Shown here: in pieces, positions 46,113 to 54,844 of the stretch | How the letters are laid out: every line of letters begins with the position of its first letter | Numbering within the stretch: position 1 is the stretch's first letter | DNA from: Cupriavidus pauculus | Lineage (GTDB): Bacteria; Pseudomonadota; Gammaproteobacteria; Burkholderiales; Burkholderiaceae | Length of the DNA stretch: 64,000 bases | Assembly: GCF_002858765.1 (NCBI RefSeq) | Contig: NZ_PJRP01000001.1 | Coordinates: forward strand, 815,366-879,365 | Direction of reading: 5' to 3' | Notes under the pieces: model-generated | Told to the model about the DNA's origin: nothing | The model's database searches: none | What the model saw: the letters and a program-made list of their open reading frames with translations, nothing else | Position numbers and translations under genes: made by a program

Positions 46113-47204
46113 CTACAAAACCACCCCCGGAAACGCCTGGGCGAACGTCTGCACTGTGCCGGTCAGTTCACCGTCGTAGCCGGGCAGCGCGTTGACGCGT
46201 TCGCGAAAGCTGCCGCTCTTCATGGCCGATACCGCGCCCTGCAGCGCCGGGCTGTGCAGGGCGTCCGATTCCAGGGCGAAGAAGTAGCGTTCCTTGAGCA
46301 CCGGCACGAATTCCAGGTTGAAGCGCCGGGCCGCCGTTTCCACGCCGAAGCCCACGTCCGCCATGCCGCTGCCGATATAGGCCGCCACAGCCGCGTGCGT
46401 GAATTCGCCGTTGCTGAAGCCTTCGATGCGGCTGCTGTCGATGCCGCGCCGCGCCAGCATCAGGTCCAGCAGCAGGCGGGTGCCGGAACCGAGTTGCCGG
46501 TTGACGAAGCGCACGTCTGAGCGCGTCAGGTCTTCCAGCGAGAGGATGTTCAGCGGATTGCCGGGCCGGACGAACAGCCCCTGCTGGCGCGTGGCCAGGT
46601 GAATCAGGCAATGCTTTTCGGGGTGCAGCCAGCGCGAGAAGCCACGCAGCGTTTCTTCCTCGAACTCGCCGATGGGCACGTGGAAGCCGGCCACGTCGCA
46701 GGCGCCCTCGGATAGCGCGGCGGCGGCTTCCAGACTGCCGCAGTACTTGAGGTCGTGGCGCACCTTCTGTTCATCCAGGAAATCGCGCAGCGCGGCCACG
46801 GCGAAGCCATGGCTGGCGTGGATGCGTACGGCCGGGTCGGTGGCCGCCATCAGCTTCTTGAGTTCGATCTCGAGTTCGGACGCCAGGCTGTCGAGCGTGG
46901 GCGACAGGCGCGCGGCAATGCGCTTGCTGGCCCACACCAGCTGTTGCGCCAGCGGCGTCAGGGTAGACCCTCGGCCCCGCGTCTTGGCGATCAGCGCGCC
47001 GCCAAAAAGCGTCTCGGCATCACGCAAGATGCCCCAGGCGTAGCGGTATGACAACGCCATGGCCTCGGCCGACTGGGCGATATTTCCCGTGGATTCGATC
47101 AGCCCCAGCAGGGCCACCAGGCGCGATACATCCAATGCTGGCGCGGGTCCTGGGGAGGCGTCGTCCCGGATCTGAAGGTGCGGAAGGATCGAAATGCGTA
47201 GCAT
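46113..47204 (-). CDS. fdsR: Regulator of the formate dehydrogenase operon (FdsR-like: winged helix + PBP domain)
   Basis: Regulator of 363 residues: N-terminal ModE/LysR-like winged helix (VSRLVALLGLIESTGNIAQSAEAMALSYRYAWGILRDAETLFGG, about 25-70; RGRGSTLTPLAQQL) and a periplasmic-binding-protein-type effector domain (HASHGFAVAALRDFLDE onward; FVNRQLGSGTRLLLDLML). This architecture and its position divergent to fdsGBACD match FdsR of Cupriavidus, which responds to formate and controls fds. Start at 47204 chosen by family. A TAGCATAT direct repeat overlaps its start. Confidence 0.88.
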   Translation of the reverse strand: MLRISILPHLQIRDDASPGPAPALDVSRLVALLGLIESTGNIAQSAEAMALSYRYAWGILRDAETLFGGALIAKTRGRGSTLTPLAQQLVWASKRIAARLSPTLDSLASELEIELKKLMAATDPAVRIHASHGFAVAALRDFLDEQKVRHDLKYCGSLEAAAALSEGACDVAGFHVPIGEFEEETLRGFSRWLHPEKHCLIHLATRQQGLFVRPGNPLNILSLEDLTRSDVRFVNRQLGSGTRLLLDLMLARRGIDSSRIEGFSNGEFTHAAVAAYIGSGMADVGFGVETAARRFNLEFVPVLKERYFFALESDALHSPALQGAVSAMKSGSFRERVNALPGYDGELTGTVQTFAQAFPGVVL

Positions 47205-47222
47205 ATGCGGAAAATAGCATAT
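47200..47222. promoter_or_regulatory. TAGCATAT direct repeat, probable regulator site
   Basis: TAGCATAT at 47200-47207 and 47215-47222, 15 bases apart, overlapping the regulator start codon and ending at the -35 of the fds promoter. Candidate FdsR binding site for both control of fds and autoregulation (inference). Confidence 0.5.
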
Positions 47223-47250
47223 TGAACGGTGCAAAACACGGTTCTATAGT
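47222..47250 (+). promoter_or_regulatory. Sigma-70 promoter of the fds operon
   Basis: TTGAAC-N17-TATAGT, close to consensus in both boxes with ideal spacing, 90 bases before the fdsG start. Confidence 0.82.
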
Positions 47251-47340
47251 CGCATAAAGAGGCCAAAAAGCCCGTTGTGATGTTCCGGAATATGAATAAA
47301 AAAGCCGATTTCGGAACCGACAGAACAAAATGGAGACAGC

Positions 47341-47859
47341 ATGCCAGACACCGCCATCCCCACGGCGCCAGCCGGTAATGGCCGGACGAATTCCGCCGAT
47401 ATTGCGCGCATTGTCGCGGCCAGACGTGACATGCCTGGCGCGCTGCTGCCGATTCTGCACGAGATCCAGGACACCCAGGGCTATATCCCAGCCGATGCCG
47501 TGCCAGTCATCGCCAAGGCGCTGAACCTGTCGCGTGCCGAAGTGCATGGCGTCATCACGTTCTATCACCATTTCCGCGAGCAGCCGGCCGGGCGCCATGT
47601 CGTGCAGGTGTGTCGCGCCGAAGCGTGCCAGTCGGTGGGCGCCGATGCACTGGCCGAACACGCGTGCCGCAAGCTCGGCTGCGATTTTCACGAGACCACG
47701 GCCGACGGCCAGTACACGCTGGAGCCGGTCTACTGCCTGGGGCAGTGTGCCACCGGCCCGTCGATGATGATCGGCGACCGCATTCACGCGCGCGTCGATG
47801 CCAAACGCTTCGACAAGCTCGTCGATGCGGTACGTGAAGACGAGGAGGCCCGCGCATGA
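47341..47859 (+). CDS. fdsG: NAD-dependent formate dehydrogenase gamma subunit
   Basis: Small electron-transfer subunit of the soluble molybdenum formate dehydrogenase, related to NuoE. The 172-residue thioredoxin-fold protein binds one [2Fe-2S] cluster through CRAEACQ and CLGQCA. N-terminal helical part includes HEIQDTQGYIPADAVPVIAKALN. SD GGAGACAGC precedes ATG. Its stop overlaps fdsB (ATGA). Confidence 0.96.
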   Translation: MPDTAIPTAPAGNGRTNSADIARIVAARRDMPGALLPILHEIQDTQGYIPADAVPVIAKALNLSRAEVHGVITFYHHFREQPAGRHVVQVCRAEACQSVGADALAEHACRKLGCDFHETTADGQYTLEPVYCLGQCATGPSMMIGDRIHARVDAKRFDKLVDAVREDEEARA

Positions 47860-49412
47860 CCACTACCATCTTCGTTCCGCGCGACTCCACCGCGCTGGCG
47901 TTGGGTGCCGACGAGGTGGCGCAGGCCATCGCGGCCGAAGCCGCACGGCGCGGCGCCGATGTACGCATCGTGCGCAACGGCTCGCGCGGCATGTTCTGGC
48001 TGGAACCGCTGGTGGAGGTGCAGACCGCTGCCGGACGCACGGCGTACGGCCCGGTGACGGAAGACGACGTTGCCGCGCTGTTCGACGCCGGTTTCCTGAC
48101 GGGCGGCCAGCATGCGCTGGCACTGGGGCTGACCGACGAGATGCCGTTCCTGAAGCAGCAGGAGCGTCTGACCTTCGCCCGCGTGGGTATTACCGATCCG
48201 CTTTCGCTCGACGACTACATCGCCCACGAGGGCTTTGCCGGCTTGACGCGCGCGCTGACCATGGCGCCCGAGCAGATCGTGCAGGAAGTGCTCGACTCCG
48301 GCCTGCGCGGCCGGGGCGGTGCGGCATTCCCCACCGGCATCAAGTGGAAGACCGTGTTGGCCGCCCAGTCGCCGGTCAAGTACATCGTCTGCAACGCTGA
48401 CGAAGGCGATTCGGGCACGTTCTCCGACCGCATGGTCATGGAAGACGACCCGTTCATGCTGATCGAGGGCATGACGATTGCCGGCCTGGCCGTGGGCGCC
48501 GAGTCCGGCTACATCTATACGCGTTCCGAATACCCGCACGCGATTGCCGCCACCGAGGCCGCCATCGCCACCGCCACGCAGGCAGGCTGGCTGGGCGACA
48601 ACATCCGCGGCAGCGGCAAGCGATTCACGCTGGAAGTACGCAAGGGCGCTGGCGCCTACGTGTGCGGCGAAGAAACCGCGCTGCTGGAAAGCCTGGAGGG
48701 CAAGCGGGGCGTGGTACGCGCCAAGCCGCCGCTGCCGGCGCTGAAGGGCCTGTTCGGCCAGCCCACCGTCATCAACAACGTGATCTCGCTGGCCACCGTG
48801 CCGGTGATCCTGGCGCGCGGCGCCAAGTTCTACCAGGACTTTGGCATGGGCCGGTCGCGCGGCACGCTGCCGTTCCAGCTGGCCGGCAATATCAAGCAGG
48901 GCGGCCTGGTGGAAAAGGCGTTCGGCGTGACGCTGCGCGAGCTGATGTTCGATTTCGGCGGCGGCACACGCAGCGGCCGTGCCATCCGCGCGGTGCAGGT
49001 GGGCGGCCCGCTGGGCGCCTACTTGCCCGAGTCGCGCTTCGATGCGCCGCTCGACTACGAGGCCTATGCCGCGTTTGGCGCGGTGGTGGGCCACGGCGGC
49101 ATCGTCGTGTTCGACGAGACCGTGGACATGGCAAAGATGGCGCGCTACGCCATGGAGTTCTGCGCCATCGAGTCGTGCGGCAAATGCACACCCTGCCGGA
49201 TCGGTTCGACGCGTGGCGTCGAGGTGATCGACCGCATCATCGCGGGCGACCAGCCCGTGAAGCATGTGGCGCTGGTGCGCGACCTGTGCGACACGATGCT
49301 TTCGGGTTCGCTGTGCGCGATGGGCGGCATGACGCCGTATCCGGTGCTGTCCGCGCTCAACGAATTCCCCGAAGACTTCGGGTTGTCGGCCAAGCCGGCC
49401 CGCGCCGCCTGA
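47856..49412 (+). CDS. fdsB: NAD-dependent formate dehydrogenase beta subunit (diaphorase)
   Basis: NADH/FMN subunit related to NuoF, 518 residues. N-terminal thioredoxin-like extension (1-110) lacking the cluster cysteines, then the FMN/NAD core: GRGGAAFPTGIKWKT (about 150), NADEGDSGTFSDR, GAGAYVCGEETALLESLEG, an SLBB-type segment, and the [4Fe-4S] site ESCGKCTPCRIGSTRG with the fourth cysteine in LSGSLCAMGG. Passes electrons from formate oxidation to NAD. ATGA overlap with fdsG; 74 bases to fdsA. Confidence 0.96.
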   Translation: MTTTIFVPRDSTALALGADEVAQAIAAEAARRGADVRIVRNGSRGMFWLEPLVEVQTAAGRTAYGPVTEDDVAALFDAGFLTGGQHALALGLTDEMPFLKQQERLTFARVGITDPLSLDDYIAHEGFAGLTRALTMAPEQIVQEVLDSGLRGRGGAAFPTGIKWKTVLAAQSPVKYIVCNADEGDSGTFSDRMVMEDDPFMLIEGMTIAGLAVGAESGYIYTRSEYPHAIAATEAAIATATQAGWLGDNIRGSGKRFTLEVRKGAGAYVCGEETALLESLEGKRGVVRAKPPLPALKGLFGQPTVINNVISLATVPVILARGAKFYQDFGMGRSRGTLPFQLAGNIKQGGLVEKAFGVTLRELMFDFGGGTRSGRAIRAVQVGGPLGAYLPESRFDAPLDYEAYAAFGAVVGHGGIVVFDETVDMAKMARYAMEFCAIESCGKCTPCRIGSTRGVEVIDRIIAGDQPVKHVALVRDLCDTMLSGSLCAMGGMTPYPVLSALNEFPEDFGLSAKPARAA

Positions 49413-49486
49413 ACCGCATTTAAGAACGACGTGCCCCTCAGGGGCGCGCGCATCCACACAAAGCAGTGCATTACGGGAGACATCCC

Positions 49487-52360
49487 TTGAACGCTCGCGA
49501 CGATTTCGACTACGGCACCCCCGCCATTGATTCCGACACGCTGGTCACGCTGGAGATCGATGGGGTATCCGTTTCCGTGCCGGCCGGCACCTCTGTCATG
49601 CGTGCCTCTGCCGAAGCCGGCATTGGCGTGCCCAAGCTCTGCGCCACCGATTCGCTGGAACCGTTCGGCTCCTGCCGGCTGTGCCTGGTGGAGATCGAAG
49701 GCCGGCGCGGCTATCCGGCCTCGTGTACCACCCCCGTGGAACCTGGCATGAAGGTGCGCACGCAGAGCGGCAAGCTCGGCGAACTGCGCCGCGGCGTGAT
49801 GGAGCTCTATATCTCCGATCACCCGCTGGACTGCCTGACCTGCCCGACCAACGGCAACTGCGAACTGCAGGACATGGCCGGCGTGGTGGGCCTGCGCGAA
49901 GTGCGTTACGCAGACGGCGCCGGTGGCGCCGCCCCGATCGCCACGCATACGCACATGAAGAAGGACGAGTCGAACCCGTACTTCACGTACGACCCGTCGA
50001 AGTGCATCGTCTGCAACCGCTGCGTGCGCGCCTGCGAGGAAACGCAGGGCACCTTTGCACTGACCATCAGCGGCCGCGGTTTTGATTCGCGCGTGTCGGC
50101 CGGTACCAGCCAGCCGTTCATGGAATCGGACTGCGTGTCGTGCGGCGCCTGCGTGCAGGCCTGCCCGACCGCCACGCTGACCGAGACCTCGGTGATCCAG
50201 CTTGGCCAGCCGTCGCACAACGTGGTGACCACGTGCGCGTACTGCGGTGTGGGCTGCTCGTTCAAGGCCGAGATGAAGGGCAACGAGGTGGTGCGCATGG
50301 TCCCCCACAAGGACGGCGCCGCCAACGAGGGCCACGCCTGCGTGAAGGGCCGCTTTGCCTGGGGCTACGCCACGCACACCGACCGCATCCTAAAGCCGAT
50401 GATCCGCGCGAAGATCACCGATCCGTGGCGCGAGGTGTCGTGGGAAGAAGCCATCGGCTACGCCGCGTCGGAGTTCAAGCGCATCCAGGCCGACCATGGC
50501 ACCGATTCGATCGGCGGCATCGTGTCGTCGCGCTGCACCAACGAGGAAGGCTACCTGGTGCAGAAGCTGGTGCGCGCCGCTTTCGGCAACAACAACGTCG
50601 ATACCTGCGCGCGGGTTTGCCATTCCCCGACCGGCTATGGCCTGAAGACTACGCTGGGTGAGTCGGCGGGCACGCAGACGTTCCGCTCGGTGGCCAAGTC
50701 CGACGTGATCATGGTGATCGGCGCCAACCCGACCGACGGCCATCCGGTGTTCGGCTCGCGCATGAAGCGTCGCCTGCGGGCGGGTGCCAAGCTGATCGTC
50801 GTCGATCCGCGCCAGATCGATCTGGTGGATTCGCCGCACATCCGTGCCGACTATCACCTGCAGCTGCGCCCGGGCACCAACGTCGCCCTGGTGACGTCGA
50901 TGGCGCACGTGATCGTCACCGAGGGCCTGCTGGCCGAGCAGTTCATCGCCGAGCGTTGCGAAGACCGTGCGTTCCAGCAGTGGCGCGACTTTGTGGCGCT
51001 GCCCGAGAATTCGCCGGAGGCGCTCGAGGCTTCCACCGGCGTGCCGGCCGAAACGCTGCGCGGTGCTGCGCGCCTCTACGCCACCGGCGGCAATGCGGCC
51101 ATCTACTACGGCCTGGGCGTGACGGAACACGCGCAGGGCTCCACGACCGTGATGGGCATCGCCAACCTGGCCATGGCCACCGGCAACGTCGGCCGCGAAG
51201 GCGTGGGCGTGAACCCGCTGCGCGGCCAGAACAACGTGCAGGGATCGTGCGACATGGGATCGTTCCCGCACGAACTGCCGGGCTATCGCCATGTGTCGGA
51301 TTCCACCGTGCGCACCGCCTTCGAGGCCGCGTGGGGCGTGGGCATCAACCCGGAACCGGGTCTGCGCATCCCGAACATGTTCGAGGCCGCGCTGACCGGC
51401 ACGTTCAAGGGCCTGTACTGCCAGGGCGAGGACATCGTCCAGTCCGATCCGAACACCCAGCACGTGGCCGAGGCACTGTCGTCGATGGAATGCATCGTCG
51501 TGCAGGACATCTTCCTGAACGAGACGGCCAAGTACGCGCACGTGTTCCTGCCGGGTTCGTCGTTCCTGGAAAAGGACGGCACGTTCACCAACGCCGAGCG
51601 CCGTATCTCGCGCGTGCGCAAGGTGATGCCGGCGCAGGCGGGGTACTCGGACTGGGAAGTGACGCTGCTGCTGTCGAAGGCCCTGGGCTATCCGATGGAG
51701 TACAAGCATCCGTCCGAGATCATGGACGAGATCGCGCGCCTGACGCCGACGTTCTCGGGCGTCAGCTACCAGAAGCTCGACGAACTGGGCAGCGTGCAAT
51801 GGCCGTGCAACGCCGAGGCGCCGCACGGCACGCCGACCATGCACGTCGATGGCTTCGTGCGCGGCAAGGGCAAGTTCATCATCACCAAGTACGTGCCGAC
51901 CGACGAGAAGGTGACGCAGAAGTATCCGCTGCTGCTGACCACGGGCCGCATCCTGTCGCAGTACAACGTGGGCGCCCAGACACGGCGCACACACAACGTG
52001 AACTGGCACGACGAGGACCGGCTGGAGATCCATCCGCACGACGCCGAGGAGCGTGGCATCAAGGACGGCGACTGGGTGGGCGTGCAGAGCCGTGCGGGCG
52101 AGACCGTGCTGCGGGCGATCGTCAGCCAGCGCATGCAGCCGGGGGTGGTCTACACGACCTTCCACTTCCCCGAGTCGGGCGCCAATGTGATTACCACCGA
52201 CAACTCCGACTGGGCGACGAACTGCCCCGAGTACAAGGTGACGGCGGTGCAGGTGATGCCGGTGGCGCAGCCTTCCACCTGGCAGCGCAACTACCAGGCG
52301 TTCAACGAAGAGCAGCTTGGCCACCTGCGCGCGGCCAGCGAGACGGCGCAGGCGGGCTGA
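49487..52360 (+). CDS. fdsA: NAD-dependent formate dehydrogenase alpha subunit (molybdenum catalytic)
   Basis: Catalytic subunit, 957 residues. Order: plant-type [2Fe-2S] domain (FGSCRLCLVE), His-Cys [4Fe-4S] (HPLDCLTCPTNGNCELQ), two ferredoxin-type [4Fe-4S] sets (CIVCNRCVRAC and CVSCGACVQACP), then the bis-MGD domain beginning CAYCGVGCSF with its own [4Fe-4S], active-site C378 in ARVCHSPTG (Cys, not selenocysteine) and C-terminal molybdopterin-binding domain. I place the start at TTG 49487, eight bases after GGGAGA; this makes the active-site cysteine residue 378, as known for Cupriavidus FdsA. Confidence 0.95.
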   Translation: MNARDDFDYGTPAIDSDTLVTLEIDGVSVSVPAGTSVMRASAEAGIGVPKLCATDSLEPFGSCRLCLVEIEGRRGYPASCTTPVEPGMKVRTQSGKLGELRRGVMELYISDHPLDCLTCPTNGNCELQDMAGVVGLREVRYADGAGGAAPIATHTHMKKDESNPYFTYDPSKCIVCNRCVRACEETQGTFALTISGRGFDSRVSAGTSQPFMESDCVSCGACVQACPTATLTETSVIQLGQPSHNVVTTCAYCGVGCSFKAEMKGNEVVRMVPHKDGAANEGHACVKGRFAWGYATHTDRILKPMIRAKITDPWREVSWEEAIGYAASEFKRIQADHGTDSIGGIVSSRCTNEEGYLVQKLVRAAFGNNNVDTCARVCHSPTGYGLKTTLGESAGTQTFRSVAKSDVIMVIGANPTDGHPVFGSRMKRRLRAGAKLIVVDPRQIDLVDSPHIRADYHLQLRPGTNVALVTSMAHVIVTEGLLAEQFIAERCEDRAFQQWRDFVALPENSPEALEASTGVPAETLRGAARLYATGGNAAIYYGLGVTEHAQGSTTVMGIANLAMATGNVGREGVGVNPLRGQNNVQGSCDMGSFPHELPGYRHVSDSTVRTAFEAAWGVGINPEPGLRIPNMFEAALTGTFKGLYCQGEDIVQSDPNTQHVAEALSSMECIVVQDIFLNETAKYAHVFLPGSSFLEKDGTFTNAERRISRVRKVMPAQAGYSDWEVTLLLSKALGYPMEYKHPSEIMDEIARLTPTFSGVSYQKLDELGSVQWPCNAEAPHGTPTMHVDGFVRGKGKFIITKYVPTDEKVTQKYPLLLTTGRILSQYNVGAQTRRTHNVNWHDEDRLEIHPHDAEERGIKDGDWVGVQSRAGETVLRAIVSQRMQPGVVYTTFHFPESGANVITTDNSDWATNCPEYKVTAVQVMPVAQPSTWQRNYQAFNEEQLGHLRAASETAQAG

Positions 52361-52373
52361 CGCGGGAGCGGCG

Positions 52374-53222
52374 ATGAAACGCGACGTGCCATCTCCGGAC
52401 AGCGCGGCCGGCACCGACGAGGTGCCGGCGCAGCGCACGTTCCCGGTCAGCCGCTGGCGCCACGGGGTGCTGACGGCGGAGGTCGATCATCTGGCCGAGG
52501 AAGTGCCGGTGGCGCTGGAGTACAACGGCATCTCGCACGCGGTGATGCTGGCGACGCCGGCCGACCTGGAGGACTTCGCGCTGGGCTTCAGCCTCAGCGA
52601 AGGCATCGTGGAGGCCGCCAGCGACATCTATGGTGTTGACGTCGAGGCCAGCGCGCAGGGCATCACGGTCAAGGTGGAGATTGCCACCGGCGCCTTCGTG
52701 GAACTCAAGGGTCGGCGGCGGGCCATGGCCGGGCGTACCGGGTGCGGCCTCTGCGGCACCGAATCGCTGGACGAAGTCATGCGCATGCCGGAACCGGTGC
52801 GCAGCCAGGCCGCGTTCGATCCGCGCGTGTTCGAGCACGCGTTCGCGGTGCTGCACAAGCGTCAGGCCCTGCTGCGCGACACCGGCGCCACGCATGCCGC
52901 GGCGTGGATGCGGCCCGATGGCGAAATCGCGCTGGTGCGCGAGGACGTGGGCCGGCACAACGCGCTGGACAAGCTGGCTGGCGCGCTGGCGCGTGGCGGC
53001 CAGGAAGACATTGCGCGCGGCGCGGTCATCGTGACCAGCCGCGCGAGCTATGAGATGGTGCAGAAGACCGCCGCCATCGGCGCCGGCGTGCTGGCGGCGG
53101 TGTCCGGCCCGACGGCCATGGCGGTGCGCCTGGCCGACACGGCGGGCATCACGCTGGCTGGCTTCGTGCGGGGCGGCACCATGGTGGTCTACAGCCATCC
53201 TCAACGACTATATATTGGATAA
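52374..53222 (+). CDS. fdsC: FdhD/FdsC sulfurtransferase for formate dehydrogenase
   Basis: Accessory protein of 282 residues that transfers sulfur to the molybdenum cofactor and delivers it to FdsA. Sulfur-carrying cysteines in TGCGLCGTES (CxxC), the FdhD core (VPVALEYNGISHAVMLATPADLEDFALGFSLSEGIV), EDVGRHNALDKL and the conserved end VSGPTAMAVRLADTAGITL. ATG follows GGGAGCGGCG, 13 bases after fdsA. Clearly part of the operon. Confidence 0.94.
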   Translation: MKRDVPSPDSAAGTDEVPAQRTFPVSRWRHGVLTAEVDHLAEEVPVALEYNGISHAVMLATPADLEDFALGFSLSEGIVEAASDIYGVDVEASAQGITVKVEIATGAFVELKGRRRAMAGRTGCGLCGTESLDEVMRMPEPVRSQAAFDPRVFEHAFAVLHKRQALLRDTGATHAAAWMRPDGEIALVREDVGRHNALDKLAGALARGGQEDIARGAVIVTSRASYEMVQKTAAIGAGVLAAVSGPTAMAVRLADTAGITLAGFVRGGTMVVYSHPQRLYIG

Positions 53223-53231
53223 GGGCCTGGC

Positions 53232-53474
53232 ATGCATATCGAGAACCTGGTCAAGATGGCCAACCAGATCGGCAGCTTTTTCGAGGCCATGCCCGATCGT
53301 GACGAAGCGCTGGCCGATATCGCCGCGCATATCAAGAAGTTCTGGGAGCCGCGCATGAAGCGGGCGTTCCTGGCGCACCTCGAAGCCGGCGGCGAGGGGG
53401 TGCACCCGATCGTCCTGGAAGCGGTGGCGCATCATCCCGAAATGCTGCAGATCGTGTTGCGGGCCGCAGCCTGA
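53232..53474 (+). CDS. fdsD: NAD-dependent formate dehydrogenase delta subunit
   Basis: Small helical protein of 80 residues (IENLVKMANQIGSFFEAMPDRDEALADIAAHIKKFWEPRMK), the usual last gene of fds operons, needed for a fully active complex though without cofactor sites. Starts nine bases after the fdhD stop. Its end is convergent with the MgtC gene; I see no clear terminator in the 27-base gap. Confidence 0.93.
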   Translation: MHIENLVKMANQIGSFFEAMPDRDEALADIAAHIKKFWEPRMKRAFLAHLEAGGEGVHPIVLEAVAHHPEMLQIVLRAAA

Positions 53475-53501
53475 TCCGCGCGGGTCGTCCCGCCCCTTTC
53501 C

Positions 53502-53972
53502 CTACTTCTTCAGCCGGTAAAGCACCTGCAGGATCGTCAGCCCGAACAGGGTGCCGATCACGGCCGTCGCTTCGCGGCCCAGCCCGCAGGCGACCCCGAT
53601 GGCCGCCACGGTCCAGATGCTGGCCGCCGTGGTCAGGCCGCGCACATCCTCCTCGCTGTTCAGCTTGATGATCGCGCCGGCGCCCAGGAAGCCGATGCCG
53701 GACATCAGGCCCTGCAGCACGCGGCTCATGTCCGGCAATGGCACACCCGCCTGGAGCGGCACCAGCACGAACAGCGCCGAGCCCATGGCCACCAGCATGT
53801 GCGTGCGCAGGCCGGCCGGCTTGCCCGCCGCCTCGCGCTCGTAGCCGATCAGGCCACCCAGCAGCACGGCCAGCGTCAGGCGCAGCAGGATGCGCGTGAG
53901 TTCCTTGATGTCGGGCACGTCGGCAAATTCCGAACGCAGCGTGCCGTAGATATCGCCCCAGATTCCTTCCAT
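53502..53972 (-). CDS. MgtC/SapB family protein
   Basis: Membrane protein of 156 residues with four to five hydrophobic segments: LLRLTLAVLLGGLIGYEREAAGKPAGLRTHMLVAMGSALFVLV (the MgtC block with the conserved G-Y-E-R-E and R-T-H), then MSRVLQGLMSGIGFLGAGAIIKL and TTAASIWTVAAIGVACGLG. Virulence-type MgtC has a C-terminal ACT-like extension that is absent here, so this is the SapB/YhiD-like short form. ATG 53972 has GGAG upstream; the GTG at 53984 is less likely. Role in magnesium or acid stress is a family guess. Confidence 0.88.
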   Translation of the reverse strand: MEGIWGDIYGTLRSEFADVPDIKELTRILLRLTLAVLLGGLIGYEREAAGKPAGLRTHMLVAMGSALFVLVPLQAGVPLPDMSRVLQGLMSGIGFLGAGAIIKLNSEEDVRGLTTAASIWTVAAIGVACGLGREATAVIGTLFGLTILQVLYRLKK

Positions 53973-54059
53973 GGCTGTCTCCACCCAGGCGTGTTTGGCT
54001 GGGGGCAGGCTAGCATGCGGGGGCAGGGCGCCGCCGTCGGGCGCCCGCTGACAAGGCGG

Positions 54060-54755
54060 TCAGCGCAGGCGCAGCGGCTCCAGCAGCGCGGCGTCGTACT
54101 GGGCACGTGTGATGCGGCCCAGTTCCATCATCCGCAGCAGGATGTAGCTCTGCCGCTGGCGCGCCCGTCGCGGGTTGACCACCGGATTGTTGGCCGAAGG
54201 CGCCTTGGGCAGCCCGGCCAGCATCGCGCATTCGGCAAGCGACAGCTGCTCCACGGGCTTGCCGAAGTAGGTGTCGGCGGCCTCCGAGAAGCCATAGGCG
54301 CCCTGGCCCAGGTAGATCTTGTTCAGGTAGAGCTCGAGGATCTCGTCCTTGCTCAGCGCGTTCTCGATGCGGTAGGCCAGCAGGATCTCGTAGAGCTTGC
54401 GCGTGTAGGTCTTCTTGCGCGACAGGAAGAAGTTGCGGGCCACCTGCATGGTGATGGTGGACGCGCCCTGCGACAGTTCGTCGGACAGGTTGGCGATGCC
54501 GGCGCGCATCACGCCCACGTAGTCGACGCCATCATGCAGGTAGAAGCGGTCATCCTCGATGGCGACCACGGCCTCGGGCAGCGTGTGGGGAAAATCCCCC
54601 AGCCTGACGTAGCCCGGCGTCTGCCGGAAGGCCATCATCGCGTCGAGCGACGGCAACTGCCGGTTGGCCATCAACACGGCGAAGGCAATCAGTAACGTGC
54701 CGCCCAACACGGCGAGCAGCACGAACTTGACGAAGGCGGACCAGAGACGTTGCAT
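54060..54755 (-). CDS. mtgA: Monofunctional peptidoglycan transglycosylase (GT51, MtgA-like)
   Basis: Membrane-anchored glycosyltransferase of 231 residues that polymerises glycan strands from lipid II. One N-terminal membrane segment (FVKFVLLAVLGGTLLIAFAVLMA), then GT51 with catalytic E in VAIEDDRFYLHDGVD, GASTITMQVARNFFLSRKKTYTRKLYEI and LELYLNKIYLGQGAYGF. The transpeptidase domain of class A PBPs is absent and the frame simply ends after LLEPLRLR. The motif details (ITMQVARNFFL) are closer to PBP1A than to classical MtgA, so it may derive from a PBP1A N-terminus. Confidence 0.85.
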   Translation of the reverse strand: MQRLWSAFVKFVLLAVLGGTLLIAFAVLMANRQLPSLDAMMAFRQTPGYVRLGDFPHTLPEAVVAIEDDRFYLHDGVDYVGVMRAGIANLSDELSQGASTITMQVARNFFLSRKKTYTRKLYEILLAYRIENALSKDEILELYLNKIYLGQGAYGFSEAADTYFGKPVEQLSLAECAMLAGLPKAPSANNPVVNPRRARQRQSYILLRMMELGRITRAQYDAALLEPLRLR

Positions 54756-54844
54756 GGCGCGTATTGTGCCATCGCCCGGCGTGGCGCCGGATTTTTGTGA
54801 CCGCGTCGATGTCCGGACGGATGTGGCGCGTCGTGCCGAGGCGT

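Noticed and set aside
53475..53501. Terminator between fdsD and the MgtC gene
   Set aside because: Only a weak short GC dyad without a T-run.
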